64,000 nucleotides of DNA, taken from assembly GCA_936450465.1 (NCBI GenBank), contig OW388296.1, positions 50,233,750 through 50,297,749 of the forward strand, read 5' to 3'. The translations under genes were made by a program, and so were the position numbers. Positions 23,993-37,090 of the stretch are shown piece after piece. Positions within the stretch are counted from its first letter, which is position 1, and every line of letters begins with the position of its first letter. The DNA is from Gibbula magus (lineage: Eukaryota > Mollusca > Gastropoda > Trochida > Trochidae). Below the pieces are notes generated by a model. That model ran no database searches. It had not been told where the DNA came from and worked only from the letters and a program-made list of their open reading frames with translations.

Positions 23993-24306
23993 TTATCACT
24001 GAGCATTAAATATTTACTCGTACTTCACATGCGAACATGTTTTGTGAGAGTATCTGATATCAGTAAGGCGTCAAACCGTCTACATCATGGAGAAATACAG
24101 TTCAAGAGCTATCACACACTAAATATGCTGAGTAAAGATAACTGGTTACCCAGTTAATTATGAAATTAACCCACGTGACCTCCCATTGTCAGACTATCCC
24201 ATCCTATCTCTGGGGGATATCATCTTGGTTTCACCTAAAATAAAAGCGTTTGAAGACTCATACTAAACAAAATGTGAGAAGACAGTGCAGGAAGAAGGTC
24301 TTGACA

Positions 24307-24424
24307 ATGAAAGCCCTCACATACAGTACTCTGATAATCGTCATGCTGGCGATTGTTACGGTCACAACTGGGCGTTTTGTTCCATATATCCATGGGCTTG
24401 ATCCAAATACTGGGAGTAACAATC
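24307..24424 (+). pseudogene. Secreted peptide gene 2, exon 1 (signal peptide)
   Basis: Thirty-nine codons plus one base: MKALTYSTLIIVMLAIVTVT, then TGRFVPYIHGLDPNTGSNN. The signal is almost that of gene 1 with a VT insertion; the pro-region differs. The donor AATC-GTGAGT is good, and phase 1 is kept. The exon alone is intact. It is called part of a pseudogene because exon 2 has a stop inside the cysteine domain. A CACGTG E-box stands at 24174 in its promoter. Confidence 0.68.
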
Positions 24425-25888
24425 GTGAGTAACATGTTTAATACTAGAAAGTCAAGATAAGTTGTTTGAGGGACATTCTGACTGAATCCTGTCTCAGGGT
24501 ATGACGTATACGTAATTGCTCCACTTTCATATACTGGGTTAAACCCACTCAAAGCATAAAGTCATTTAGAGTCATACGTTTGCAATGATACAGTGATGAA
24601 GTAGTCCAAAAAGCTTTCTTGTATAACCCTTAAAGTATGAAGGTTATCCTTTTTCAACTGTCAGTGTCGTGTTTATGGGAATGTATACTGGTCACGTGAC
24701 CTTGTTTTAGTCCAATTAGCCTGGAGGATATCGCTGAAATTTCAACGTCTGTATTTATTCATCTAACATTAAACCTCTGGCTAACTTCGTTGGTTTTAAT
24801 GTACACATGTGTGTGTTTAATTAGGAGATAAACATACTGTGTTTGAAAATCAGCGGCATATAACGGAATTATTATAGCTCTAATAGTTAGAGCTATAAAA
24901 ATCGCGTTATAAAAAATTTCACTTCGAGTTCACTTCCCCATTTCTTTCATAGACTGCACTTCAGTGTGATATCAGAACAGCGGTCTTGTACACTTGCTAG
25001 GATTTGTTTTACGTCTTTGCATTGAATACACGAAACTTATTTTAGAAGATTTTCTGATAAACATCAATGTACACGTCATGAATCATACAGAAATACATAC
25101 TATTTATCTATTTAATAATAAACAAACTGATAGGTACATATTTCCGATGATAGTTCGCCGATAGTTCGTCTCAAATTGCTTTCTTCACGTTCTAGAATCT
25201 ACATGTTAGACGTACATGAGCGTTGTGGTTCTAAAATATTTGATGTCAATGAAATGAATCGGGATTGGCAAACAAGCGAAAACTGCTTATGTAAATGCCG
25301 ATCCCGAACATATAAGCAATTACTTAAAACGTAACGTTCACATTGACAGAATATAACAACACACAAAAAAACCCACAACAACAATCACCAAGGAAACGTT
25401 GAAGGCTAGGTATATATATTGTTATTTAAAGAAATGTTTTTAAAACCCCAAAAACTAAGTAGTCTGATGTCAGCATAATATACATCAGTATATTTGTCAC
25501 ATCGTATGAGCAAGGCACGGCACAATGAATCAATATTTATATACAATGTATATTCCAAAAATCTCTTTGATGATATAATGAAACTGTGTACAGATATTAA
25601 TACTCCTAAATTGACCTGTTCTGATGAGCTAGAGTGGCCATAAAAATTGAAGGGGTGGGGGGTCTGGAAGTAATTTTAATTTATTGATCATTTTGTAAAA
25701 GAGATACACTTTTTGATTGCGTCTCCTTTCTTGTTAAGAAGACATATTTGTTCCGTATATAATGTTAGGTGAGCCGCGAACAGCCCCGCATATAGTTTAG
25801 TTTTTTCCAAGAGAAGTGCTTGCGTGAGCGTTGTGTTAGTATCATGCTTCAATAAAAGACAAATTGGTTAATTACTTGTTATAAACTG

Positions 25889-26141
25889 AATCACAAAAGA
25901 ACCGTCACCCCTCAGTTGTTTTTATCATACATTGTACATGTATGACAAATTTTCAATGTAAAATTTCTCGAGTTTTCGACGTCGATTTAAAAAACTGAAT
26001 AGTTTGGAAAATTAGTCCAAAATATGAAATCAGTCAAACAATTCTTGTACGTGTTTTTTTTTTAAAAACAAGAAAAAACATTTAAAATTCCCCAAAATAA
26101 ATTTTGATAAAACGCAACTGTTCATCGACATATAACACATA
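25889..26141. repeat. Family A element, left half (split by insertion)
   Basis: The left terminus AACTGAATCACAAAAGAACC and interior up to TTCATCGACATATAACACATA precede the 4.69-kb element. The matching right half resumes at 30835. Confidence 0.65.
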
Positions 26142-27196
26142 CACAGGGGGTAAGCCCTGTCCATGCTAAACCGGAAGTTGGCAGTCGTCAACAACCATTT
26201 TCTCGACAGACAGTAGTTTTTCAACTCGGGTGGGTCCCGAAATTGGTTAGTTTTGAACATTTTCAATTGAATGATGTTAACGATATCAATTTGTTTCAAC
26301 TCTTGAATAGCTATAGTTTACAATCGCTACATCTGTGGAACGTGACATGTAATATATAGTTTAGAATTGTAACATTTTGGAGCCAGTCAATAGTCGTCAG
26401 AGAGGAAATCCGCGATAAGGCGACTTTCTACATGAATACAGCAAATCTACATGGATCAAGCCCATGTTTTGTGTAATTTTATGTCGAATGTGATAATTGA
26501 GGACTTGCATCAAAGTTACAGCTTTCACATATTGATCGAAATCGAGATATTAGCAAAATTAAAAACTGTACACATTGATGGTAGTTGCTCCATCACTGCC
26601 CAGGTTGTTGAAAAATTCAAAAAATAACTGTCAATGGTAGTTGCTATGCAGGAAACCCTTCTTTTTACATTGTAGGGGTTAATAGTACATGTAAAGGTGC
26701 AACTTGAATTGATTTTAGTTGCTAGTGCTCATACAATTTGCATAAATATCGGAAAAATAAACGAATACAAGTTTAACATATAAATCCATTGATTATATGT
26801 GTTAACTACTTATTTTTTAATAGTAGTGTCATTTGTGTCATTCTTACACCTTGAAATATCGTTATCTAGAAAAATAATGTTATAATAATTTATTACTATC
26901 CCTATCAAGGATTTATCCAAACCACGATGTAATGGATGTCATCTTCAACTACAGTCTGGTCTTCCATTAGTCTAGAAATGAAATCCCATTTGACTGTTAT
27001 CAGCAATATAAGACATTGTGATAGTACTGACATTGAACAATGAATCTGTTGACAGTTATTTCCAAAATTTAACTATTTTTTGGATATATTGAACCTATTG
27101 TTTTCAATGTTTATATTTCTGCATAACATCTTTATAATTTATAATTTCACCTTTTTTAAAAGTTAATTGTTATTAAAGTTCAAAGTACTGGAGGAA

Positions 27197-28522
27197 TTGA
27201 GCATATCCTTTCGAGCCACATGTCATTAATATATTAAGACTAGATATGTTTGTAAATATTTGCGCATAGCTTTAGTAGATGTTACTGATTCTGAAATCTC
27301 TATTTACTAAAAAATATGCCTTGTAAATTAATATGACGTTACCTTAGTTGTGAAATCACTCACAAATGACAAACAAAATATTTCAAGGTGCATTGAGATC
27401 TTTTTTTAATCCTGGTCATGTACATGTACCTTTACAATGCGAAAAGATTCAGAGGGCCATGCAGTCGATCAAACCAGTTCACCGAAGTTTCAATCTTAAA
27501 CGTCCTGTAATGTTGTTGGGTGATTGTAAATACCTGAATTTTAATTATTATTTACCATCATGTCTTTGAGAGAGGACATTGTATTTACACTTTTGTATAA
27601 TTCACAAATGAAGACAGACGCCTTTAAAATAATTAATGATGCATGGAATAATATTTTTGTCGTAACTTTTTTTACTGTATGTTTACTGTAATGTTTTATA
27701 TGCCTTAATATTTACTGTACATAGAATATTATTCAGGGAGCAACGACTGCAAAAACATGCTGTTAAGAAGAATTTTCTGAGTACTTATTTGACTCCATTC
27801 TCTTCTCACAGACGTTTCTCCCTTCAGATTTCCGATCCTGACCTCTGTCCTATATAGCTTGAAATCGAGGTCTTCAGCAACATGTCCTAGCGGGGGAAAT
27901 GGGAACCTCATACTGTATCCCTGCTTCTTAACCAATGACAACTCACCTAACAGCGGACATGTCGACCGAGTGACTTCAAAGATCTAGGCATTTGACTGTA
28001 AAGGCTTTTGCTCATTAGCATATGTCCTTCGAATGTGCCTGATGTAAATAACATAAATGAACTATTTTTGGTATTTGTCTCTGATTTAGTCTTCTTTATT
28101 TGTAAGCATGTTTATGATCAATAGTTTTCACAAAATCAAATACCATATCTCGAGGAAAACACATGACACGAGAAAACTTTATCTAACGTTTATTGTTTTC
28201 ATCATGACGTGTCATTGGCAAATTCACTTTTATATACAACGGCGTCGCTGACTGCACATCTACCATAATGGTAAAAAGACAAAAGTCAAGGCAAAAGTTT
28301 AATCACCAAAAATGCACATGCAAAATGTTGAACTACGATTGTATACATTTTCGGAGGAAATATTGGTGACACTGTTTCCATAAGATAGGTCAAGGTTAGT
28401 AAATTCTGTTAAAAACGGAACAGGGACTCGCTTAAGAAAATCATAAAAAGTCAGATTTAGTGGCATTCTCAAGAAACATTACTCAAGTCATAACTTCCTA
28501 CACAAGGTCTACTTCATTAGGA
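27197..28522. repeat. Block X, first copy
   Basis: A 1.3-kb direct repeat, nearly identical to 28957-30269, inside the 4.69-kb element. It contains a 67-codon frame (27366-27569). That frame differs from its copy by three substitutions, all amino-acid changing, so it shows no coding constraint. Confidence 0.8.
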
Positions 28523-28956
28523 TAAAAGGTGATTACCAAAAGTATTCCTGAAGAAATATTGTCGTCAGACCTTTAAATTTGTCAAACTGACATACGAGAG
28601 TGAAATGATATTGCAACTTGCAAACGGGACATATACATAAGATGTTTCAAATCGACTTCCATCTACCGTTAACACAGTTCAATGACAGGTCAATTCTCCA
28701 AACCAACACCCTTGTAATCGGAAACAACTTACAGAACCTGTCTCCTTTTTGTAGTGCAATGTATTATATATATTATAATTTTCTTTTCAGAGCTTCTGGT
28801 GGCTCCTGAAAGTCCTGAGGAATAAGATTCGCAGGAAGTCTTCGAGACCTGTGAACTTCCATGATAACAACTCAGTTTTACCAATACTGCGTTTGTAGCG
28901 AATGAACAGTAACAAACTGCATTTTGAGTTATTTCGAGAGTTGTTTGTCTGAAAAA
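28523..28956 (+). repeat. Captured copy of peptide-gene intron end and exon 3
   Basis: From AGGTGATTACCAAAAGTATT to GTTTGTCTGAAAAAT this stretch is nearly identical to 31766-32217, the end of gene 2 (acceptor and exon 3 from 28791). It lies between the two X blocks, inside a mobile element, and is separated from its original place by 3 kb. Confidence 0.75.
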
Positions 28957-30269
28957 TGAGCATATCCTTTCGAGCCACATGTCATTAATATATGAAGACT
29001 AGATATGTTTGTAAATATTTGCGCATAGCTTTAGTAGATGTTACTGATTCTGAAATCTCTGTTTACTAAAAAATATGCCTTGTAAATTAATATGACGTTA
29101 CCTTAGTTGTGAAATCACTCACAAATGACAAACAAAATATTTCAAGATGCATTGAGATCTTTTTTTAATCCTGGTCATGTACATGTACCTTTACAATTCG
29201 AAAAGATTCAGAGGGCCATGCAGTCGATCAAACCAGTTCACCGAAGTTTCAATCTTAAACGTCCTGTAATGTTGTTGGGTGATTGTAAATACCTGAATTT
29301 TATTTATTATTTACCATCATGTCTTTGAGAGAGGACATTGTATTTACACTTATGTATAATTCACAAATGAAGACAGACGCCTTTAAAATAATTAATGATG
29401 CATGGAATAATATTTTTGTCGTAACTTTTTTTACTGTATGTTTACTGTAATGTTTTATATGCCTTAATATTTACTGTACATAGAATATTATTCAGGGAGC
29501 AACGCCTGCAGAAACATGCTGTTAAGAAGAATTTTCTGAGTACTTATTTGACTCCATTCTCTTCTCACAGACGTTTCTCCCTTCAGATTTCCGATCCTGA
29601 CCTCTGTCCTATATAGCTTGAAATCGAGGTCTTCAGCAACATGTCCTAGGGGGGGGAAATGGGAACCTCATACTGTATCCCTGCTTCTTAACCAATGACA
29701 ACTCACCTAACAGCGGACATGTCGACCGAGTGACTTCAAAGATCTAGGCATTTGACTGTAAAGGCTTTTGCTCATTAGCATATGTCCTTCGAATATGCCT
29801 GATGTAAATAACATAAATGAACTATTTTTGGTATTTGTCTCTGATGTGGTCTTCTTTATTTGTAAGCATGTTTATGATCAATAGTTTTCACAAAATCAAA
29901 TACCATATCTCGAGGAAAACACATGACACGAGAAAACGTTTATCTAACGTTTATTGTTTTCATCATGACGTGTCATTGGCAAATTCACTTTTATATGACT
30001 GCACATCTACCATAATGGTAAAAAGACAAAAGTCAAGGCAAAAGTTTAATCACCAAAAATGCACATGCAAAATGTTGAACTACGATTGTATACATTTTCG
30101 GAGGAAATATTGGTGACACTGTTTCCATAAGATAGGTCAAGGTTAGTAAATCCGTTAAAAACGGGACAGGGACTCGCTTAAGAGAATCATAAAAAGTCAG
30201 ATTTAGTGGCATTCTCAAGAAACATTACTCAAATCATAACTTCCTACACAAGGTCTACTTCATTAGGAT
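28957..30269. repeat. Block X, second copy
   Basis: A direct repeat of 27197-28522 with a small deletion near 29997. The period between copies is 1760 bp. Confidence 0.8.
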
Positions 30270-30834
30270 ATATAAATTAAGTTACTAATTGACCATCATT
30301 TTCATTCTGCATAGCGTTTTCCTGTTACCTATTGACAATTATCAGACCAACTGCCCGTACAGTTCGTTTTCAACAACCTGTACAGTGTGTTTGTCAACAG
30401 GAGCAACTACCATGGATGTGTACAGTTTTTAATTTTGCTAATATCTCGTCTTCGGTTAATCTGTGAATGCTATAACTGTGATACAAGTTCTTGATTATCA
30501 TATTCAACTTAAAACTACATGAAATATTTGCTTCTTCCATGTAGATTTGCTGCATTCGTGTTGAAAGTTGCCTTTTCGCGGATTTTCTCTCTGACGACGA
30601 TTGACTAGATCCGAAATGTTAAAATTTTACATTATTTATTACATGTCATGTTCTAAAGATGTAGCGATTGTAAACTATAGCTATTCAAGAGTTGAAACAG
30701 GTTGATATTGATAACATAATTCAATTAAAAATGTTTCGGGACCTACCCGAGTTGAAAAACTACTGTTTGTCGAGAAAATGGTTGTTGACGACTGCCAACT
30801 TCCGGTTTAGCATGGACAGGGCTTACCCCCTGTG

Positions 30835-30993
30835 ACATACTTTGTGTGAAAATAAATAAATTTGCCTCGTCCTGCACACATTTACAACATTTTTTAACAT
30901 AGTAGGGGTCATGTTGGTGTAAATTTCATCCTTACCCCAGTCTAGTTTAAAAAATGATAATTGTAATCAACAAATAAAACAATCACCAATTAA
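30835..30993. repeat. Family A element, right half
   Basis: It continues the family A sequence split at 26141 (TTTGCCTCGTCCTGCAC, then GTAGGGGTCATGTTGG, then ACAATCACCAATTAAG) up to the junction with the conserved intron block CAGTGACGTCATTAG. Confidence 0.6.
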
Positions 30994-31162
30994 GCCAGTG
31001 ACGTCATTAGATTGTGTAACCTGACGTGATTGTAATGGACTGTCACGATTGTTACTGTTCCATTCCTCGCAAAAATTAAATGAAGAAACTGATAATAAAA
31101 TATACATGTATTATATTTGAAATAAACGCCTGCAAATGCAATAATCTCATATTTTGTTCCAG

Positions 31163-31253
31163 AACCGATACGCGGTGTCAGAATGCGTGTCTTTTGCGCA
31201 TACTGTAACCTTTAGTCTGCTCGATGCAGCGGCCCAATCTGTCAACGTTATAG
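31163..31253 (+). pseudogene. Secreted peptide gene 2, exon 2 (stop inside cysteine domain)
   Basis: Joined in phase with exon 1, it reads QPIRGVRMRVFCAYCNL and then TAG at 31213-31215. The same frame continues SARCSGPICQRYR, so all four cysteines of the C-x2-C-x6-C-x4-C scaffold are still there but split by the stop. Acceptor TTGTTCCAG and donor GTAAAT are kept. The product would be a 56-residue precursor with only two cysteines. Confidence 0.7.
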
Positions 31254-32050
31254 GTAAATATTCAAGCAATTTAATTATCAAGTTATTAATCATGATAATG
31301 TATTTTTGTTCTATAATGCCAATTTGAAAAAAATAGATATACTATTTTGGCCAAATTAAACATGTTTTCACTATCAACACAATATTCTTATACTTCGTTA
31401 GCTTTGAATATGCAGCTTTACAACTCAGCCACTTCGGCATCCATGAAACAGACATGCGCCTAGTCGTAAATATATGTATATATTTAACATTATATGCACA
31501 TATCAGGCTATTTATTATCTGGAAAGATTAGAATTCTGCTTACCTGATGGAATGGTGAGACTCATCATTACTCAAAATAATGAAGACACCACATGCATTG
31601 ATCATTACAACTACAACAGACTTTCTCAAGTCAAAGATGTTTATTTTTAATGAGGCCCAGGGTCCATATACAAGCAACACAATATACAAATACATAGTGT
31701 GTGCAATATATTAAAGTAGCTTTAAACGCTTTCATATATTTTCCATTTATAAATCTATGAATAGAAGGTGATTCCCAAAAGTATTCCTGAAGAAATATTG
31801 TCGTCAGACCTTTAAATTTGTCAAACTGACATACGAGAGTGAAATGATATTGCAACTTGCAAACGGGACATATACATAAGATGTTTCCAATCGACTTCCA
31901 TCTACCGTTAACACAGTTCAATGACAGGTCAATTCTCCAAACCAACACCCTTGTAATCGGAAACAACTTCTAAACCAACATCGACTTGATACAGAACCTG
32001 TCTCCTTTTTGTTGTGCAATGTATTATATTTATTTTAATTTTCTTTTCAG

Positions 32051-32200
32051 AGCTTCTGGTGGCTCCTGAAAGTCCTGAGGAATAAGATTCGCAGGAAGTC
32101 TTCGAGACCTGTGAACTTCCATGATAACAACTCAGTTTTACCAATACTGCGTTTGTAGCGAATGAACAGTAACAAACTGCATTTTGAGTTATTTCGAGAG
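32051..32200 (+). other. Peptide gene 2, exon 3 (3' UTR)
   Basis: The conserved AGTCCTGAGGAATAAGATTC block follows a TTTTCAG acceptor. The poly(A) hexamer of gene 1 (AATAAA) is AATGAA here; another AATAAA follows near 32280. Confidence 0.5.
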
Positions 32201-32653
32201 TTGTTTGTCTGAAAAATAGAGACATATAGAATAATAACCTAAATTGTTGACATACGTTTAATTATTGCAAGTGGCTAAAATAAAATGCATCTAAAGCACA
32301 TCACATGGTGGTTATAATTAAAAATAAGACCATTATTTATACATTTACATGTATATATCACGGGCAGAATAATGTTATAGAGTTACACTGAAGAACATTT
32401 AGTGTATACTACACACCAAAAGAAAGTTTCTTAATTGATACTAGAATGTTGATTTATGATTTACTGTAACTGAAACTGGCTGTAAAATCACATGGGAAAT
32501 TGAAAATACAGTTCTAAGCCGAAACATATTTCTGTTTATATTGAACGTTATTTTGGTTTTAATTTGAAGCTGCCTCTGTAAGAATTAAGAAACTGTAAGA
32601 ATCGACAACGTGTCTTAAAATGTAATCTTACTATTCTCAGTTTGTAGTGTAAC

Positions 32654-35140
32654 CTACACTCACCCCCAAAAGAAACGTCACCATACAAAATACAAGGTAA
32701 TTAAATCCAAAAAGTGATAAAAGCGACTGAAATAGAGATACAAAATGTCTTCGAAAGTAACTTAAAATAAATTTTATATTTCAAAATATTATCTGTTCAT
32801 ATTTCACAGAAACAAACATTTTGAGAAATTGTCGTTTTCGAATCTCTCTCTCGAATAGACAAGGGAGTCAAAAAGCAATTTTATTGCTTTTATGACGTCC
32901 TACACTAAAGACACGTCAACAATCTTTTAAAAATAAATTCCTGTATTGTTTGATTTTACATTTCCTTCACATCAAGAAAGGAGAGCAGGAGGCCAGACAT
33001 GAATTAAGCGCCTTACATACACCCGTACATACCTACGGTGTCTGTACTTTTTCATTTATCAAATTACTGTACATTGCCCATTTCCTTCCAAAATCATTAA
33101 ACTTATCCTTTTAACAATATTGTACTATTATAAAATAGTATCTGAGTTATCTCTTGAAGTGTAGCAGAGTTGGTAATTTGTTTTGCAACTTGCAGTTATA
33201 GATGTGGTATTTAGCAAGTAGCAGGATTAAATCAAAAGTATCATCAGGTGGAAATGAAGATGAACAGTCAAAAAGGATCAAGTCAACTTGAAGGTTTATT
33301 TCACCTGTGTGAGAGCAGTTACGTTCAATTAATCCACTGCGATGAGTGTTGTCAAATCGTTTGCTTATTCTACAGTTCCGTAAGAGTTGAAGGATGGATT
33401 GAGGCACTTCTCCACAGAAAGTACAGAGATGATCATCAACAATATGCATCTTAAACAGGAGAGTGTTCACTGGGAAAATTATGTGAAGCAGTCTGAATTG
33501 CATCCATCTTAATTTAGGATCAGGAGTAATCTTAAAAGCTTTTCTAAACATATTACTCCAATTTCCAATTATCAATATTTCTTCTTCCCATTTTTCAATT
33601 ATATCGAGCTTTTTGTCCATTTTCTTTGATTTTATAATAATGATTTTTATAAACCTTTTTTTGCATGCAAAAATATTTTTTAAACTTATGTTTCTGAATT
33701 ATCTATCATATCTGGAGTATTGTCTTTGCTTGCAGCTTTGAGGTACTTAGAAATAGATATGATAATTCCATGAAATTCCAGAAAATTAATCATGAAGAAT
33801 TTCTAACAAAATTGTCATTAAGATGCCATCCTCACTCATTATAGAACAAATACTAACAATATTATTTTCAAGAAACTCCTTACTGTAAACAGATTTGCCA
33901 TCTATAATTATATTTCTATTGTACACAAGTGGTTCCCTAAGGAATTCATCATAGGTATTTGGTCTGTTATTACAACTATATTTGGCAAAAGCATTTAGAG
34001 TATCTTTCCAAAAATTATTTTGTATAGATTTTGAAAGCTTGAGTGGAAATTCACTACCAAACAGTGCAAGATTTACAAATTCTGGAAAGGATTTCATTAA
34101 CAGGTTTTCCCACTTTCTTTCGTAATCTAGTTGAAGTAAATTTCTAATCCATGTCACTTTCAAAGCATCAACATAAGCATATATATCAATCATTCCTAAA
34201 CCACCTTCAGCAACTAGCTTACAAGCTATTGCTCTTTTGATTTTGTCTGGTTTATTATCCAATAGGAAACCAAATAATATGCTATTTAGCTATTTTAGAA
34301 ATTCACTAGGTTTGTTGGACCGAGTGAAAAAAGGAAATTTAGTTTGAAAATAAGCAATAATATTATTATAGCAATCTTCCCAAGTGGAGTTATTGTTCTT
34401 TTCATCCATCGTTTGATTATCTCTTCAATTCCACATATTATACTTTCATAATTGAGCTTGATCATCTTGTTGATATCGACCGAAAAGATTATTCCAAGAA
34501 CCTAAAACTGTCTGGGTTCCAATGCAGCTTTAAATCTGGTCTGAATTTGCACAACTATTTCTACTTTTATCTATCCAGACAACTTCTGATTGATCATAAT
34601 TAATTCTAAGCCCTGAAATTTGTACGTATTTGTCTCAATAGCCCCTGCAAATGATTTCATCAAACCATCCAGGATGAGGTCTTTGAAGGGCATTTAGAAG
34701 TGGTATACATAAGAACAGGAAGATTTTCTGGATAACAACTTCTTTAATATGAAAAATACACGACTGTATTCAGTATCCTCTGCGTATTGATCGATCAGGT
34801 ATTCAATGTCATTCACTAAAATACCTTTAATGTCTTCAACAAATTTAAGTCCAAGAAGGATATTTATGTCAAAAAGTTAATATACATTTTGATGTTTCAT
34901 GATTTTAAAAGTTAAATGGCAAACATTCTGGCCAAAAATACTTTGTGAAAAAATTATTTCAACAACCTCCATGCACTTGAACAGACAAATTAAAAGTATT
35001 CAGATGTATGAAATTGCGGGTACCTCTTTACAAATAATGTTCCTATAAAAAGTACTCATTTCGACTTTCTCCGGAAGCATAAGTACCTTTCTTACACTGT
35101 CAAATATGAGGCGACGTTTCTTTTGAGGTTGAGAGTGTAG
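32654..35140. mobile_element. Family M1 element carrying a LINE (unit 2)
   Basis: The termini CTACACTCACCCCCAAAAGA and the complement ending GAGAGTGTAG enclose M1 sequence interrupted by a LINE at about 32921-34840. Sites without the LINE exist at 57.1 and 59.96 kb (a CGTCAACA-type junction running into TTTAAGT). Confidence 0.65.
32921..34840 (-). mobile_element. 5'-truncated LINE retrotransposon (unit 2)
   Basis: Minus-strand pieces give, in order, EDIKGILVNDI at the truncated start, the thumb and connection region (KPDKIKRAIACKLVAEGGLG, then ALKVTWIRNLL) and the RT zinc-binding tail (RLLHIIFPVNTLLFKMHIV, then CTFCGEVPQ). Gaps and shifts break the frame. A TCAACAA-like 7-bp match at both borders is a plausible target duplication. 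The zinc-binding (zf-RVT) tail and the L1-like connection indicate a non-LTR element; the clade is uncertain. Confidence 0.78.
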
Positions 35141-35640
35141 GAACATAAAGATTAATAAAATCAACTCTTCCTGCTGTATAATTGAAATACATTAAACTTA
35201 AAAACAACAAAATAACACCAAGTGGTTGTATTTTGAAGCTGTCTATTGTATGAATTAGTCAAGGAAGAATCGTAAAATGTCTGTACGTGTAACGTAATTG
35301 AGCAAAGTTACGATCTGATGTCGATAAGATTACTTCAAATGTCAGTAGGTCAATCCAATTTTATTACAATTCAGTATGTCATTCGGTTAGTGTTTTTTTA
35401 AAAACACGAATATGATATTTTAATTACATTTGAGGTGGAGGTGCATTTTAAGCAATCTCATGAATAGACCTGCTAATAAAGGGCATACATCCATCTGCAA
35501 AGCAGCAACACAATCTCATCCTGATGGAAATGTACTCCACTTATGGTTGAGTGTAAACAGATACTATTTCATAATATTTCTAAACAAATACAGCTGTAAA
35601 AGAAGCTTGTACATTTGTGTATGGAACGCACAACCGAGAT
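34962..35640. repeat. Unit spacer (conserved between units 1-5)
   Basis: This conserved spacer (AACACCAAGTGG, then AGGTGGAGGTGCATTTTAAG, then CATCCATCTGCAAAGCAGC) recurs at 23.3-23.8, 42.2-42.8 and 48.0-48.6 kb. Its 60-100-codon frames shift and stop between copies, so they are not genes. Confidence 0.6.
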
Positions 35641-36600
35641 ACGGCCTCATCTGTGACAACTCCCGGGCAGGCTCAGCCCTGCTGCGTTTTATGCTGACCC
35701 ATTTAATTGATATGGCCCAATGACGGTAAAGTCAACGCAGTCGCGTTCATTCCGATCGTTTTTGACATGAATTTCGCTGAAATATAAAGCTAACGCCATA
35801 AACTGCATGGCTTATGATAGTATGGCCAAAGTTAAGAGAAAACAGTAGCAAGTTTCAGTACGTTAAGATATTTTGCACCCAAGATTAAAGAACATTAACA
35901 AATGAAAAGTAATACATAAATTTGTGAAATTATATCACGCATTATAAGAAACTTTTTCATTTGGTCATGAAAAAATGTAAAAAATGTCAACTTGCCTCGT
36001 GGTCTAATGGTTTGTTCGTTCGGCCAGAAAGAAACAAGACACAGTTTCGATCCCAGGTTTCAAACAAAACATATGTCAATGTCAGATATGTCCATATATA
36101 GTCTTTTATAAAATATCATTCATTACTTATATTTGGAATTTTAGAAAATTGACTCCATTGATTTCTCAGTTGTTAAAAAGTGTATATATGTTATAAAAGT
36201 GTAGGTATATCAGAAAAAGTGTAGGTATATCAGAAATAGTGTAGTGTATCGTCTAATACACCTTCACTTGTAACAAAAGAAATCATAGCAACGAGACCGG
36301 AAGTGTGGTATAACTCTTACTTATCCTGTGATTTTACAAGTGACCAATAACATATACATATATATGTATATATTCCCCCTAATGATACGATTCAAACAAT
36401 GTCCATAATTTAAAAAACAAAACATAGTTTCAACATTTTTAGGAACTTAATGCGCATTGCACACATGTAGGAACCCATTCTTCTCAACGTTAACGGGAAC
36501 AGACAAATACTTAGTATGAACAAACGTTGCTGATTGCAAAACTAACTTTGATTGCAACCAGTCAGGATTCTCAGAATATCTCTTGCCAGGAATGTCCTCC
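35640..36600. repeat. Spacer segment present before units 3 and 5 only
   Basis: About 0.95 kb, nearly identical to 48630-49565. It is absent between units 3 and 4, where the sequence jumps near 42822. It includes a box A/B-like tRNA-derived stretch (GCCTCGTGGTCTAATGG, then GTTTCGATCCC at 35996-36060). Confidence 0.65.
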
Positions 36601-37090
36601 ACTTGTAACAGAGGTGATTTGGGTAACTGATTTATAAGAGATGGTATGTTGGCAATATTTATTAATTCTTTCATCAACATACTCTATGTGACAATGGATA
36701 CCTTTTATAAACATGGAATGATCGTGAAAAAACACTTTTAGTTGAATTTTCAAAACTTCAAAAAAATGTATTACTGAGCATTAAATATTTACTCGTACTT
36801 CACATGCGAACATGTTTTGTGAGAGTATCTGATATCAGTAAGGCGTCATACCGTCTACGTAATGGAGAAATACAGTTCAAGTGCTATCACACACTAAATA
36901 TGCTGAGTAAAGATAACTGGTTACCCAGTTAATTATGAAATTAACCCATGTGACCTCCCATTGTCAAACTATGCATCACTATCTCTGGAGGGGATATCAT
37001 CTTGGTTTCCGCTAAAATAAAAGCGTTTGAAGAGTGAAGACTCATACTAAACAAACTGTGAGAAGACATTGCAGGAAGAAGGTCTTGACA

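Larger units (their letters stand above)
26142..30834. mobile_element. 4.69-kb element with CACAGGGGG termini
   Basis: It starts CACAGGGGGTAAGCCCTGTC and ends with the exact complement at 30834. It is flanked by a 5-bp duplication, ACATA (26137-26141 and 30835-30839). The insertion splits a family A repeat whose uninterrupted version at 63.4-63.9 kb reads ACACATACTCTGTG at this point. The inverted repeats extend about 0.5 kb inward (to about 26630 and 30365). No transposase frame was found. The 5-bp duplication and CAC start recall Transib, but the rest of the terminus does not match that consensus as I know it. Confidence 0.8.
23993..36769 (+). repeat. Array unit 2 (peptide gene 2 plus spacer)
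   Basis: It starts at the shared ATCACTGAGCATTAAA block. It is about 12.8 kb, of which 4.7 kb is the CACAGGGGG element inserted in intron 1. The spacer holds M1 with a LINE and a 1.1-kb segment found again only before unit 5. Confidence 0.65.

Noticed and set aside
27366..29328. Two nearly identical 67-codon frames (27366-27569 and 29125-29328) as a duplicated gene
   Set aside because: They sit in the two X blocks of a mobile element. Their three differences all change the amino acid, and no signal, domain or splice support exists.
31629..32225. Minus-strand frames of 98-158 codons over exon 3 (28729, 31929, 45258)
   Set aside because: They are antisense to the conserved exon 3 and acceptor, and their length changes by frameshift between copies.
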